Made by a program: the position numbers and the translations under genes | Shown here: one piece after another, positions 34,191 through 47,129 of the stretch | Layout of the letters: every line of letters starts with the position of its first letter | Position numbering within the stretch: position 1 is the stretch's first letter | Source of the DNA: Dugong dugon | Lineage: Eukaryota; Chordata; Mammalia; Sirenia; Dugongidae | Reading direction: 5' to 3' | Assembly (NCBI GenBank): GCA_030035585.1 | Contig: CM057469.1 | Span: 21,384,501 to 21,448,500 of the forward strand | DNA: 64,000 bases | The notes under the pieces: generated by a model | Database searches by the model: none | Told to the model about the DNA's origin: nothing | The model's input: only the letters and a program-made list of their open reading frames with translations

Positions 34191-36779
34191 TCTAATTAAT
34201 GATAGATGAATAAGCGGTCTCAATAAAAGCTAAAAAGATTAAGTTAGCACTGTTGGTGAGCACCCAACAGGAGCCTCTGCTAGTGCATAGGATATAAAAA
34301 TGTATATGATACAGGCCTTCCCTACGCACATATACAAGACAAGATCGATAGGTGAATCTATACGAGACGGCATATCCTAAATATCACACGAGTAGACACA
34401 TGAGAAGAAATAGAGAGGCAGGTTTTATACATTAAAGGAAGGAAACAGATGAGAGTCATTTCAGTGCCCTTGAATTTCAAGGCTCAGGCTTGCAAAACTG
34501 GGAAAAAAATCTTTTTGTTCTCGTACGGAAAACAAGTCCCCAACTACCCACTAAAATGAATAATGATGGCTGAGCTGGAAACCTGCTTTCGGGAGCCATC
34601 TGTGAAGACGCACTGCTTGTACTCATTTCCGGTGGGATTTATAGGAGGAGACTCGCTTGTTGAGTTGCAGACAGAGCGGATGTGTGACGTGGTTTTTCCT
34701 TTACTGATAACTGTCTCCGGTAAAATAATCCTCAACTGCTGCTTCTCCCTGTGGGGCCCACCCACCCCCACCCCCACCTGGGGCCCACCCACCCCCACCC
34801 CCACCCCCACCCCCACCCCCACCCTCCCACAACTTTCCTTATCTGTCCCTTCAAGAGGCATTTAACTCTTGGAAGCCAAATAGAATAGTGTTGTGTTTTG
34901 TTTATAGATCACTGTTAATGCACTGGTGAATTGGAATTTATCTGTTTTGGGTATTCTATCCCACGGTTCTGATCTTTTGCCTGTATTAATCCAAATGCCT
35001 TCAGATTTTTGCGTAAGAAAACTAAGACAGTGGAGACGAGGAGCATTGCTGGAGATTGCTAGTGTGATTTACGCTAACAGGACAGAGATGGAATCTGTGT
35101 ATCTCTGAGTTTATTTTTAAATAGAATGCAAGTGATAAAAACTAAGGTTGACACAGCGTGGAGCTAAATGAGCAATGTAGTGACACGGGATCTTGAGAAA
35201 AGGCATCTTGTGACACAAAGTGATGAGAGCCCCGGTGTGTGGTGTCCAAAGTCACCTATCAAGAAGCAGAGGTGACACTTGGGCTGCAGCAGTTATATTA
35301 CATCACATTTTCTTTCATTCTTTTTTTGGATGGTGACATCCAAGCTGGGTTTCTCCTCACTACACTGATTCTCAAGCATAGTGACAGGCAAGGTAAATAC
35401 TATAGTTATTTAGTATCCCAACCACCAGGAATATAACCGAGAAAGGGTATGTTCTCTTATTCATTTTCATCAGGAGCAAATCTTGTAGCCAGATAAGCAA
35501 CATGCTGATTTTTACCCACATCTGTGCAAACATAAACTAATATTTTGATGTCATAAGACTGTTGCATTATAATGAAGTAGGAAAAAGAGCCACATTTATC
35601 CCCTTTCTTCTCCTATATGTAGCAGTGTCTGCTGAAGGTTTAACAACTGGCTCTTGGGGAGGAAGGGAGAGGAGGGGAGCCTTGGACTGTAGTGTTGGCT
35701 GATTTCCATGGTGTAAATACTCCCACCATGGCTGATTTCAAGCTGTCAACATGATGTCGTATCAACATGAAATGGGCCCAATTGGCTTTCGCAAACCATA
35801 GGAGCTACCTTCAGCACAACACAGCCTATATACCAAACTTAGTGGATAAGATCCTACAAGTAAAACTTAGCCCTAGTGTAGGAATCCTAATGTTCTCCAT
35901 GACTGAGTCCTGACTTGACAAATGACTACATTCAAACTAAGATAGACAAATTACTTCTATGATATCATCATAGCTAGTATTGAATTTTCAATATATATTT
36001 CCGGTTCAAGTAGGTCATAATACTATGGCTGACCCTAAAAATAAATGCTACCCCTTAAAGTTGACTTCACACTGTCTATATACGCATCAGTTTTCCAATA
36101 TTTTCTTTGTGCTTTCCTGGCAAGTCACAAAATTAGATGCTTTGTAGAGCCTTCTTTGGTAAATGACTGTAATTTCTTAGGTGTCATTGCATCCCCGTGG
36201 GGACGCTGGGATGAAAGTAATATAATCTAGCAGGGAATCCCTTCTGAAGTATTTTTACCAGAGGGCTTTGTTGATTCTGTTAAAATAATGTTATCCCATT
36301 TTCTCTGAATAGCCTGCACATATTGCTCCATCAGCAGGTCTGTGAAAAGGAATGAGAAGACTGGCAGAGGCAAATAAAGAGATGTGATTTATAAAACGAA
36401 AAGAAAAAGGATCTTTACAAACTGTTACAGGCTTTAGAACTTGGGAAAAAAAAGTAAAGTCTTAAGATTTAAAGTCTACAGATTCCTAGATTAGTTCTGA
36501 TTATATGAAGGAAGGAAGGCAGGCAGGCAGGCAGGCAGGCTTCCTTTCAAAGTGATAAGCTAGTACCTGGGCATATGGTTTTATCTTTGTCGCCTTCACT
36601 ATTTACTCTTTGACAGCTGTCTTCATTCCATGAGCTATTTCCAGGAAGCAGAAACAGAATATATCATTCCCTTCTGTCAACATAACATAATGTAAAACAT
36701 CCTATGACATCTATCATGAAAGTCTGCTGCTCCCCTCACCTTTTTCTCTCTTCCTCCTCCTCCTGCAGGTTTTACCTTC
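34191..36779. other. Unrecognised intergenic sequence with a C-rich tract
   Basis: Holds the C-rich repeat at 34752-34831 and a GAAGG/CAGG microsatellite at about 36508-36541. Around 34540-34740 the sequence has more CpG than its neighbours. No coding feature is supported. Confidence 0.4.
34752..34831. repeat. CCACCC-rich simple repeat (possible G-quadruplex on -)
   Basis: Repeated CACCCC units, interrupted once by TGGGGCCCACC, which repeats the block start. The - strand carries many GGGG runs with one- to two-base loops. Confidence 0.9.
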
Positions 36780-36988
36780 TACAGCCAACCCAAACTCATT
36801 GCAGCTGAGTCAATTCCAACTCACAGTGACCCTGTAGGACAGAGTAGACTGCCCCATAGAGTTTCCAAGACTGTAATCTTTATGGAAGCAGACTGCCACA
36901 TCTTTCTTCCACTGAGCTGCTGGTGGATTTGAACAGCCAATCTTTTGGTTAGCTGCCAAGTGCTTAACCACTGCACCATCAGGATATA
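36780..36988 (-). repeat. AfroSINE, reverse
   Basis: CATTGCAGCTGAGTCAATTC through CTTAACCACTGCACCATCAG. Confidence 0.85.
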
Positions 36989-37580
36989 GAACAGTAACAT
37001 ATCTGCACAAGGAGTCACGATTTATGCAGCTATTTACCACGGAAGCATTGTACTCCCTACCGTTCCTACCAGCTGGTTTTCACTTCCCTCTCTGTTTCCA
37101 TAATTCTCACGACGCGCATGTTTCTTAGCTCTGGAAGCACACAAGGTGCAGTGTGAGATGTGCGAGAGTGCTAACACTCTGCCCAGTGCCCTTGCCATCT
37201 CCTGAGAGAAATTAGGTGGCACAGGCAGGGGAAGGGAGTGCACGGCTGGGACTGGCGCGACTCGGTAGCACCACTTTGCAAGGTAGGCAGTCTTCGTAAG
37301 ATAGTGATGTCATTAAGTTCCTTGATTTTTTTTATCACAAGAGGCAGCGAAATTCATAAGCCTGCATCTTCTGGGGCTGCCTCTAGACACACAGAAATAT
37401 AGCTGCCACTTTGCCTACCCGTTGTGAAGTACATTCTCGATTTAGGTCATTTTATTGCACCACATAGCAATAATAAAAATCCTTCCTTTTGAAAAACGCA
37501 AAAGGTGAGGCTCACTATTCTTTTTCTTCCTGGCCATGTCATACTCTAAAGAAGTTTAATAGGAAATGGAGTACTTTAAG
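36989..37580. other. Unrecognised intergenic sequence
   Basis: Slightly GC-richer with some CpG at 37105-37270. No promoter or coding claim is supported. Confidence 0.35.
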
Positions 37581-37930
37581 ACAGAGTCATAGTGATGACT
37601 GTACATAACAAAGAATGGAATTAACATCACTGAGTTGTACATGTAAAAGTATTGAAATGGCAAATGTTTTGTTAAATACATACTTGTTGTTGTTAGCTGT
37701 CACTGAGTCAATTCCAACTCATGGTGACCCCATGTGTGCAAAGTACAACTGCTCCAAAGGGTTTTCAAGGCTGTGACCTTCCGGAAGCAAATCACCAAAC
37801 CTGTCTTCCGAGGCGCCTCTGATGGGTTTGAACCATCAACGTTTTGGCCAGTAGTCCAGTACTTAACCATTTGGCAGCACCCAGGGACTCCTAATATATA
37901 CTTACCACAACTTAAAAAAAAAAAAAAAAA
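37581..37930 (+). mobile_element. Old L1 3' tail with an AfroSINE inserted
   Basis: L1 3' tail text (GTTGTACATGTAAAAGTATT...TTTTGTTAAATACATACTT) stops at about 37682 and resumes at about 37894 (AATATATACTTACCACAACT) before a long A-run. The near-repeat ATAYATACTT on both sides is an imperfect target duplication of the SINE between. Confidence 0.7.
37683..37893 (-). repeat. AfroSINE, reverse, inside an L1 tail
   Basis: GTTAGCTGTCACTGAGTCAA through GGCAGCACCCAGGGACTCC. Confidence 0.85.
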
Positions 37931-38195
37931 GCCAGAGGAAAGAATTCCCAAACTTTCATTGACATTTGCCAGTGTCTTAAAGCATCATGAGATCATTGGG
38001 GCACAGACCATTTTAGTACCTAGCACAGGATCTGCACAGAATCTCGCATAGAGTAGCTGATAGGTAAAAAATTGTTTGCTAAATAAAAGAATAAATGGAT
38101 GTGTGTGTGCATTCCAGCTTTACCATCTGGAATCATTTGGCCATCACACAGAGATTTCCTCTGCCTCTCTTTTGTGCTAGATGAGCAGGCAAAGT

Positions 38196-38318
38196 ATACC
38201 CATTGCCGTCGAGCCGATTCAGACTCATAGCAACCCTACAGGACAGAGTAGATCTGCCCCATAGGGTTTTCTAGGCTGTAATCTTTACAGGAGCAGATAG
38301 CCAGGCAGAGTACAGGAT
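38196..38318 (-). repeat. AfroSINE tail fragment, reverse
   Basis: CCATTGCCGTCGAGCCGATT through GGCTGTAATCTTTACAGGAG. The tRNA head is absent. Confidence 0.75.
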
Positions 38319-38331
38319 CTGCTTCTCTGTG

Positions 38332-38545
38332 ACTTCTGTTGTTGTTTTTAGTTGCTGTTGAGTTGGCGTGGACTCATGGTGATCCCATGGACAACAGAAC
38401 AAAATGTTGCCTGGTCCTGCACCATCTTCATGATTGCTGGTTTGTTTGAACCCATTGTTACAGCTATTGTGTCAATCTATCTCACTGAGAATTTCCCTTG
38501 TTTTCACTAACCCTCTCCTTTATCAAACATGATGTCCTTTTCTAG
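38332..38545 (-). mobile_element. RTE LINE 3' end, truncated
   Basis: The same 3' terminal segment as 25585-25818 (GCCTGGTCCTGCACCATCTT, CATGATGTCCTTTTCTAG). Confidence 0.75.
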
Positions 38546-39369
38546 CAACTGGTCTTTTTTGTGACTTCTACATTGTGGTTATTACTTGAGTGTGGTCAGT
38601 ACTTGTGACTATAGCTACTGTCTGATTTTACTTTATTTTTTTGAAAAATCGGGGTACTTGGCAATTGTGAACCTCTTAATTGCTTCTTGACCCTATGGGC
38701 ACGTTCACCTGGGTTGACTCTGCACACCCTCTCCTTACCTTGCAAATTGTTATTTCCTGATGACTGAGAATAGATCAGTAAAAATATCTTTGTGCTTGTA
38801 ACCAAGGCTCAAGTAACAAAAGAAAGCTCAGTCAGTGGAATGAATACCTCTTGTTGATGGATGAGAGAAAAGTCATAATGGGGTTGAGGTTGGTTTTCCC
38901 CTGCTCAGGTCTGGATTATCTGGGACTCTCAGTTGGATGGGAGCAGTGGACAACGAGACATTTTGTCCAGTGGCACATGGCAGAGCCAGCTGCCCATGCA
39001 TACTTTGTCCAGCAATTAATTATTATTGAGGAGGGGGGTTTCCAGCATATTTTGTGGAGCTGCCCTATTGTACATTGTGAAGTGATATGTAAAAGCCAGT
39101 TAAAAATGTAAAGTACTATTTCAGTATCTGGTGCTATCATTATCCACACTACTTCTAATGATGATTATTTGTCCTATATTTCATGTAAGGGCTTTTCTCT
39201 TGTAATATATAGAAGGTGTTACCCAGTCTCCTCAGTGACTTTACACCTGTTTGTGGCAGAAGGCTGGGGACAATGTCTTAGGTGTTCCTAACTCACTGAC
39301 TCACAGAGTGAGAATTGAACTGATCCTCTGCTAAGCCCCAGAGGAATTACTAGAATTGAGTGACGACTA
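38546..39369. other. Unrecognised intergenic sequence
   Basis: No feature supported. Confidence 0.4.
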
Positions 39370-39690
39370 CAAACATGAGTCAGTTACAAAAGGACAAATA
39401 TTATATGATGTTACTTAAAAGAAATCTAGAATGGGCAAATGTATAGAGAATAAAGTTTATTACTGGTTATTAGGAGTGCGTGGGAGAGGGAAAGAGGGAA
39501 TCACTGCTTAGGGAGCACTGAGCTCCTGTTACGGGTGATGGAAATAATCAGAAACAGATAGTGGTGACGGCTGCACAACATGATGACCATAATTAATGTC
39601 ACTGAATTGCACATGTAAAAGATTGTTGAAATGGCAAATATTTTGTTAAATATATACTTACCACAATAATTTTTTTAAAAAAAATGCACA
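39370..39690 (+). repeat. Old L1 3' tail
   Basis: GTTACAAAAGGACAAATATT, GGGAGTGCGTGGGAGAGGGA and TTGCACATGTAAAAGATTGT are the L1 3'-UTR pattern, ending in an A-rich run. Confidence 0.7.
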
Positions 39691-40941
39691 GGTACTTCTT
39701 AATAATAGTAATAGTCACTTACTATTCAAAGCTATTTTTACTCTTACCAGTTAGTGGATTGACACACTGCTAGTATATTTTAAGATTTATGTATCTACAC
39801 AGGGTTATGGTGTTGATTATACTGCCTTTGTACAGACTGTGTGACCTTGTAAAAATTGGCTGTCACATCCAGTGACAGAAGAGAACAGATCTAAACTGTT
39901 CCCCACATGCATAAGTGAAGACATGGCCCAAATGGTTGGGGCAAAATCATTAGGTGGAAGGAAAGCATAAATCACCCCAGGATATTGCTCAGGATCCTCA
40001 AAGTGTGACATATAAAAATAAAGGGAAAGTTTCATCAAAGGGGATGGGATGGTAGACGTATTCAACATGTGGATTATGGGGTACCCATTCTATATGAGCT
40101 CCTGATCATTTTACAAGAGAACAGATGGGGCTCTGGCTCTGGCTCCTCCATCATGGGGTGCTCACTTGGCGTCACCTTTACTGCGTCTTCCCACAAGAGT
40201 TCTAGCATAAGCAATTCCTGGCCAGAAAACAAAAGCGTCCCTTAGTGGATTCAAGTGAAAAATGATAACATGGCCAGGTACATTCTGAGAGGAGACGCTG
40301 GAGAAGAATGAAGCTTGACTTACATAAAAAGCACATGGGACAGCACACACAGTTCTACCACACGAGGTTCAAGCTTCTCATCTTGTCCAGCTGGAAAAAG
40401 CACTATCAGAGTATTTGGCTGTAAGTTGTTAGAAAAATAGACACTGAAGCTCTTTGGTTTGGTTTTGTTTTCCTGCATTGGGTTATTTAAGGTCAGTAAT
40501 AAAAATGTGAAACCTTTTGGGGAAAAAATAATGAAATGAAATGAAATAAAGAAAGATTAGATGGAGATTAATTCCCAAACTCAAGACTGGTAGTTGGCTG
40601 AAGTGTGATGTTTGCAGGAACTTCTGTCAGACCTGTGCTTGAAGCAAACATGCCATTTGGGATAGTCTTTGACAGCTGGGGTCCATTCTAAATCAAATAA
40701 GTGATGACATGGTACAGATGGAATATATTAAGCATGGAGCATTTGGGTCATGGCTTATCTGTCACTATTTTGGCAAGATCCTATTGGTCATGGCGTATAG
40801 CATCAGACTTGGCAGGGACAGAACTTGGGGGAAAATCTGCCTGTTGGAGATACAATTTCCCCACTTACTGACCAGGCGGGCCTGCCTGCCTTCCTCCTGT
40901 CCTCCCTCCCTCCCTCCCTTCACTCCTTCCTCCCTCCTTAA
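39691..40941. other. Unrecognised intergenic sequence
   Basis: Ends in a CCT/CCCT-rich low-complexity tract (40880-40940). No gene supported. Confidence 0.4.
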
Positions 40942-41145
40942 ATATTATCAGTCGCCATCAAGTAGATCAGCTCATGGTGACCTCATGTGTGTCAGAGTAG
41001 AACTGTTTCAAAAGGCTTCAATGGCTGATTTTTCAGAAGTAGATCACCAGGTCTTTCTTCCAAGACATCTCTGGGTGGACTTGAACCTCCAACCTTTTGG
41101 TTAGCAGCTGAGTGCATTAACCAATTGCACCAGTGTGGGACTCCA
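40942..41145 (-). repeat. AfroSINE, reverse
   Basis: GTCGCCATCAAGTAGATCAG through CACCAGTGTGGGACTCC. Confidence 0.8.
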
Positions 41146-41149
41146 GCAA

Positions 41150-41843
41150 ATATTGCTGTTAGGTTGTTAGGTGCCACTGAGTCATTTTCAATCATAGCGA
41201 CCCTGTGTACAACAGAACGAAACACTACCCGGTCCTGTGCCATCCTCACGATTGTTGCTATGTTTGAGCCCATTGTTGCAGCCACTCTGTCAGTCCATCT
41301 TGTTGAGGGTCTTCCTCTTTTTCACTGACCCTCTACTTTACCAAGTATGATGTCCTTCTCCATGGGTTGGCCCCTCCCAATAACATGTCCAAAGTACATG
41401 AGATGATGTCTCACCATCCACACTTCCAAGGAGCACTCTGTCTGTACTTCTTTCAAGATAAACTAGTTCCTTCTTCTGGCAGTCCACGGTATATTCAATA
41501 CTCTTCACCAGCACCATAATTCAAAGGCATCAGTTCAGTCTTCTTTATTCATTGTCCAGTTTTTGAGTGCATATGAGGCAATTGAAAATGTCATGGTTTG
41601 GGTCAGGCGCACTTTAGTTCTCAAAGTGACGTCTTTGCTTTTTAACACTTTAAAGAGGTCTTTTCAGCACATTTGCCCGATACAATGTCGTTTGATTTCT
41701 TGACTGCTGTTTCTGTGGGCTTTGATTGTGGATCTGAGTAAAATGAAATCTTCGACAACCTCAATATTTTCTCCGATTATCATGGTGTTGCTTATGAGTC
41801 CAGTTGAGAGGATTTTTGTTTTCTTTATGTTGAGGTGCCAAGT
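41150..41843 (-). mobile_element. RTE LINE 3' part, about 700 bases
   Basis: Antisense to 33490-34170 of the RTE copy: GTGCCACTGAGTCATTTTCA on the left, AGTCCACGGTATATTCAATA in the middle, CTTTATGTTGAGGTGCCAAG at the right. It carries part of the RT C-terminus. Confidence 0.85.
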
Positions 41844-41954
41844 ATTAGCCCCCTTATTATTTCCTAGAGAGATATTATCTGTGAATCAGCTCATGCTTCC
41901 CACCGCAGAAGCTCATTCAGCACAGTCTTGGAGGTACAATTCATGTAGAGGGTT

Positions 41955-42132
41955 CTGCCAGGGAGAGCCCCTGCCTTAGTGTCACCTGCCCACCCAGCCA
42001 GCCTGCTCCTTGATGAGTCACAGCTCTGCATAGTGATGTCCTTCTCCAAGGGACCAAAGTGACTTCTCCCTGTTTGAGTAGCTTCTGTGCTTTCAGACTA
42101 TGTAAGAATCTCCAGGGACAGGGAGTGACTGG
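41955..42132 (+). repeat. Left arm of a spaced inverted repeat
   Basis: Its reverse complement is found at 42642-42808. Shared blocks are GAGTCACAGCTCTG, AGTGATGTCCTTCTCCAAGG and GAGTAGCTTCTGTG. Whether this is a mobile element is not known. Confidence 0.65.
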
Positions 42133-42164
42133 AACAAACTTTACGTACATCCCTATACAATCCT

Positions 42165-42305
42165 CATAGCAGTCTACTATTACATCCATTTCACAGTTGA
42201 CAAACTGACGCTTCAAGATGTTAAATGAACTTCTCAAGGTCACGCAAGAGTAAATGACAGGACAGGACTCAGAATCAAACTTGGAACTATCTGACTTCAT
42301 AACCC
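42165..42305 (-). repeat. MIR SINE, reverse, in the spacer
   Basis: CATTTCACAGTTGACAAACT, TTCTCAAGGTCACGCAAGAG and CTGACTTCATAACCCAGGTT. Confidence 0.65.
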
Positions 42306-42641
42306 AGGTTACATAAATCTCATGCCATTTTGTCTTCCATGATAAAATTTAAATGGAGGCAATGACACTTCGCACCTTCAGTAGGCTTGTTGCAATCACG
42401 TATTTTCCTAAACTGTTTCCTGCCATTTTACATTCAGTTTTCTAGTTTCACTTATCAGCAAAACTAATTTTACTTTCCTGTATTTGCTTGGCAGGCTCCT
42501 AGCTAGCTGCTGATAACTAACCAGGTTGGGATCTGAAGAAGGTGTTGATTTTTTTCCTATCCTCCCTCCCCTTCCCACCTGAGATCTTGGTCTGGAAATG
42601 CGTGGGTCCTCCTGCCTCTCCTGCACACTAAGGGACACTTC

Positions 42642-42808
42642 AGCCAGAATCTCCTTGTCCCTAGAGATTCTTGCAAGGTCTGAAACCACAGAAGCTACTC
42701 GAAAGGGGAGCAAATCACTTTGATCCCTTGGAGAAGGACATCACTATGGGCCAGAGCTGTGACTCACCAGGAACAGGCTGGCCATGTGGGCAGGGGACCC
42801 TGTGGCAA
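42642..42808 (-). repeat. Right arm of the spaced inverted repeat
   Basis: Inverted partner of 41955-42132, with a spacer of about 509 bases. Confidence 0.65.
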
Positions 42809-43182
42809 GAGGATTAGTTATAACTTATTCCTTCTCCTCTTAGTTCTCCTGCTTCTTCTCCCTCCTGCTCTCCTGTCATTGATGGCTCCTCTGCTGGAAT
42901 TTGTAACCTCCTCCATCCATCACTTGCTGGTGAACACAGTGATCTCTGGTAAGTGTAAGTCAGATAGCTTCCTTGAAAAGTCTTACTTAAAGTATAAATT
43001 GACTTTAAGATTCTCTGTCAAACATTTAGAAAGTGCACCTATTCAGGGGTAATCATAAATTTTAGCAAATAGCAATAATTACATTTTTGTCTATTAATAA
43101 AATTCTAGTTAACTAATCCTTTGAAATAATCATAAAGACATTGATGGTTTATTACATTAGAATTATAGTTTATGCATCTGTA

Positions 43183-43401
43183 TGGTTATTGTTGTTGCTG
43201 TTAGTTGCCATCCAGTTGATTCTGACTCATGGCACCCCCATGTGGGAAGAGCAGAGCTGCTCCATAGAGCTTTCAAGGCTACTGACCTTTCAGAAGCAGA
43301 TCATGAGGCCTGTCTTCTGCGGCCTCTCTGAGTGGGTTTCAAACACCAACCTTTCGGCTAGTAGGTGAGCGCTTAACCATTTGCACCACCCAAGGACTCC
43401 T
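43183..43401 (-). repeat. AfroSINE, reverse
   Basis: GTTAGTTGCCATCCAGTTGA through CACCACCCAAGGACTCC. Confidence 0.85.
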
Positions 43402-45812
43402 TTATGCATCTTATAGAAATCAAATAAACATTTGTGCAATTGGCTGACACACTGAGAAGAGGAGAAATTGCATTCACTTTTCACTACAGTGTTAAATATA
43501 ACATATGCCTCACATTTCCATTCATAAATAAAAAGACTGAAGCTGGAAATACAACTAAGTCATAAGCCTAGGTCCAGGTAAACATGATGTAGTCAGGTTC
43601 AGCCATTAGCTTTGCGAAAGATACCCTGAACATACACCTTATTCTAAGTGATGTCTTAGCTACATCACATAAATTAGTATTTTTTTCTGTAAAAGACATT
43701 TTTATTTTATGTTTTAACTCTGCTAAACACCTCTAAGAACACATTTCCAGCCTACATCCTAATGGTGCTTTTCAACCAATTGGACCTGCCTTCCCGAGCC
43801 AGGCTGTATACCCTAAACTTTGGGAATCTGTATTTTTTGACAGCACAAAATGGTGCCTTATTTGGGAACTATAGATTTAGTGTCTGTTTTCTGTACCATT
43901 AATGTTAATGTTTGATCATAATGCTGTGTTATTTGCTGTTTTGTTAGTGTTTATCTACTTACAAAATTGTAAATTACTGTAAGCCAGGGATTATGATTTC
44001 TCAGACTTTTGAATCCCCATGGTGCTTACAAAATTTTAAGTGCACACTAAAAACCCAATAAATATTTGACAAGCTGAAATTCTGAGTACAATTTAACAAA
44101 GCCAAACTCTTTCTCTTTGCTAAGATCATCCAAATATATAACCATATTTTCTTTCTAGAATCTTATCCCCATTCAGCTGATTTTCTCTGGGACCTTCTCC
44201 CCACCTCACCCTCGATCCCAGACTGGTTTCTTTGTACCTGTAGCTGTATCACAACATTCACTTGTCTGTTTTCCCAATGAGCTCAAGCTTGAAACATTTT
44301 AAATCTTATTTACTGTGTGTCTCCATGGTCTAGCATGCATTGATTGATAAAACAAATGCTTTTGGAATGAACAGGACTGGCTTGAGCATAATTAGAGTAG
44401 AAATGTTAACAGAGGGAAATAAGAGATATGTAATGTGCCCTTTGGATTTCTGTATATTAATTTAATGGATTTTATAACTTGAAACCAATCAATCAGGCTG
44501 ACATGTTGTCAGGCAGTCTTGGTTCATGACAGATTAACTAATTCCTCCTCTGTTATTTATACTCTGCCTACATTAGAAAAGCTGTTGGAGTGGTTAATGT
44601 AAAAAACAAAGACTAGAAAAATAACGTCATTAAGACAAGGGTAAAGAACTAGAACCAAGTAACTGGAAGGGAAGAGGAGATCATTGACTCAGAAAACCTA
44701 AGACCAACGAAATCTCCAGCAACTGGGCATAAAAATACGCTCTGCGTTTTCTGAGTTTCATTGCTGGGAACGGACTATGTCACATCCACATCCACGGTTT
44801 TGCATAATATACAGAAGCTCCCAGCAGTGAACCTGGACGAGCATTGAGATGGTGTGTATCAGCACTCATGTGTTCAGGTCATTTACTGTAGAAAAAATTA
44901 CTCCAATTGTCAGGGATATTGAAGAAATAAGACCTCAGTAAATGCTTCTTTAGCATAGGTGAACAGATGGGTAATGTCAGAGGTGTCCAAATATTTTGAT
45001 GATATTTGCTAAATCCGTACTGGAGGTCTCAGAAACAACCTTGGCTTCCCAAAAAGAATGAAACGTGAAAGAAAGCTGTGACCACTATTGGGGTGGCTTA
45101 GAAATATAATAAACCACACAGTAAAAGTCGATTTTTCTTGGGTGCTCAAATATACATCATTCTGAAATCACTTGATTTAAGGCTATATTCCAATTTTAAG
45201 AATCTGGGGATGAGTGAGAATTATGGTTTGGTGTACATTAAAATTGAATACTTCCTTTTTAATGTAGAGTTGGACATATTTTACACTTTAATAAGTATTT
45301 TATACTCAATACCATGATAGATATATAAACAATTATCTCAGGTACTCATAGTAGTAGAATATAAATGATAAAATTTTGAAATACTGATTCGCAGTTCCAA
45401 GGTTAGGCACAAAGGCCAAGTGAAGTGAGAGTTTAAATGATTGTCTGATGAATTTAATCCATCTACACAATGAAGTAGGATAATTCAGATTATTTTTCCT
45501 ACCGGAAACTTTTAGTTGTACTAAACTATCGTGCTAACCCTTTTGACTATCCTCTTTATTATTATTATTTTAGTATAGTCATCGGCTAATTCTCTGTGAC
45601 ACAGTCCAATCACATGTGCTGATGTGATGTATCTGTTCAGTGCTCTACTGCTAAGCCCAATTTTGTGAACAAACCTGACAGATCTGATTAGGTGAAGCCG
45701 CATGAGTCCTCATCCTGGGTTGTTAACTGAGCTAGTACAAAAATCAAGGTTTCCAAGCCTCAGAAATATTCCAGACCACCTAATCTGGTGCTTCTTGTGT
45801 AAATAAAATGCC
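43402..45812. other. Unrecognised intergenic sequence, with L2-like stretches
   Basis: About 43950-44380 carries L2-like text (AAGCCAGGGATTATGATTTC, CAATAAATATTTGACAAGC, TTTTGGAATGAACAGG). The rest is AT-rich and unrecognised. Confidence 0.4.
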
Positions 45813-46092
45813 AGCCTCTGTGGTACAGTATAAACTCACTCTATTCAGGTTCAATTCCTGGCTAATGCACCTCACATGCAACTGCCACTCATCTGTCAGT
45901 GGAGGCTTGTGTGTTGCTATGATGCTGACCAGATTTCAGTGGACCTTCTAGATAAACGGGCTAGGAAGAAAGGCCTGGTGATCTACTTCTGAAAATCAGC
46001 CATTGGAAACCCTATGGAGCACAGTTCTACTCTGACACATATGGGGTCACCATGAGTCAGAGTTGACTTAAAGGCAACTGGTAGGTAGGCAT
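45813..46092 (+). repeat. AfroSINE with tRNA-Gly-like head
   Basis: The head CCTCTGTGGTACAGTATAAA has a B-box GGTTCAATTCCTGG and ends CTAATGCA. The body GTGTGTTGCTATGATGCTG and GATCTACTTCTGAAAATCAG matches the 5' region of the RTE at 31605-31790. The tail GTCACCATGAGTCAGAGTTG matches the RTE 3' end. Confidence 0.75.
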
Positions 46093-46417
46093 TTAGGTCT
46101 CAACCTGGGTACTAATTGACCTCTCTACTACTCATCAGCTTCTCTCCAGGTTATTCTGGAGCTCTCAACACAGCAGAAATGCAAGGAGCTCAAGCAAGAT
46201 CAGGCAGTTTGGTGTTGTGAAAGGCATTTAAAGTTGAACCAGACTGAGTTTCAGCGACAGCTTTTCCTCTTGTTAGCTGTATCTCTTGGGCAAGTGTGTC
46301 TTCCGTATTCATGCTTATATTTATTCTAGAAATACTTTACCTAAAGTACTCTTGATTTTTTTTTGTTTGTTTATTTGTTTCTTGGTATTAGTTTTAATTT
46401 CCTCATCAGTAACATGG

Positions 46418-46778
46418 TGTCTTTGTTATCTATGCTGCTGTAACACAAATACAACAAGTGAGTATCTTTAGAGAACAGAAATTTATTTTATCACAGTTGT
46501 GGAGGCTAAAAATCCAAATCAGGATCTTGGCCTTGTCTGTTCCTCCTTGTCAGTAGCCCAAGCATTCCTTGGTTGCATGTGTCTTCCCCAGCACATGCTC
46601 GCTTCTGTGTCTACTCTGCTCTTTTTATCACTCAGAAGTGATTAAGTGTAGGACCCACCCTGATATGGCCTCATTAATAAAACAAAGAAAACGCTGTTCT
46701 AAAACAGGATTGCATCCACAGGTATAGGGGTTAAGATTCCAACATATATTTTGGGAGACACAATTCAATTCATAACAC
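46418..46778 (+). repeat. Ancient interspersed repeat
   Basis: Same family as 29715-30283: CTATGCTGCTGTAACACAAA to GGGAGACACAATTCAATTCA. Confidence 0.6.
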
Positions 46779-47129
46779 ATGGGGATGGTCATGTTTATTT
46801 TGCAGGGTTTTTGTGAAAAAGAAAAAAAAAATGATATCATACCTTTGACAGCAAACTAACACAGGGACCAGAACAGAGTAGGTGCTCAAAAAAATAAGAT
46901 TGCTAGGCTATAATTAGTTTGTATGCAGATAAATCCACTTTATGAATAATTTAACATAATATTTTTTAAAAATCCTCATTGTCATTTTATAACTAATCAA
47001 TATACAGTACCTACTTTGCTAAAGAAAATATTGTAGCATAAAAGACCCTTCTCAGAGAATAACACACTGTATTAATGCTTGTATATTCTTTCAGAAAATG
47101 TTTTAAATCTAAGACTACTATACTTCTTT
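46779..47129. other. Unrecognised intergenic sequence
   Basis: AT-rich, no feature supported. Confidence 0.35.
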
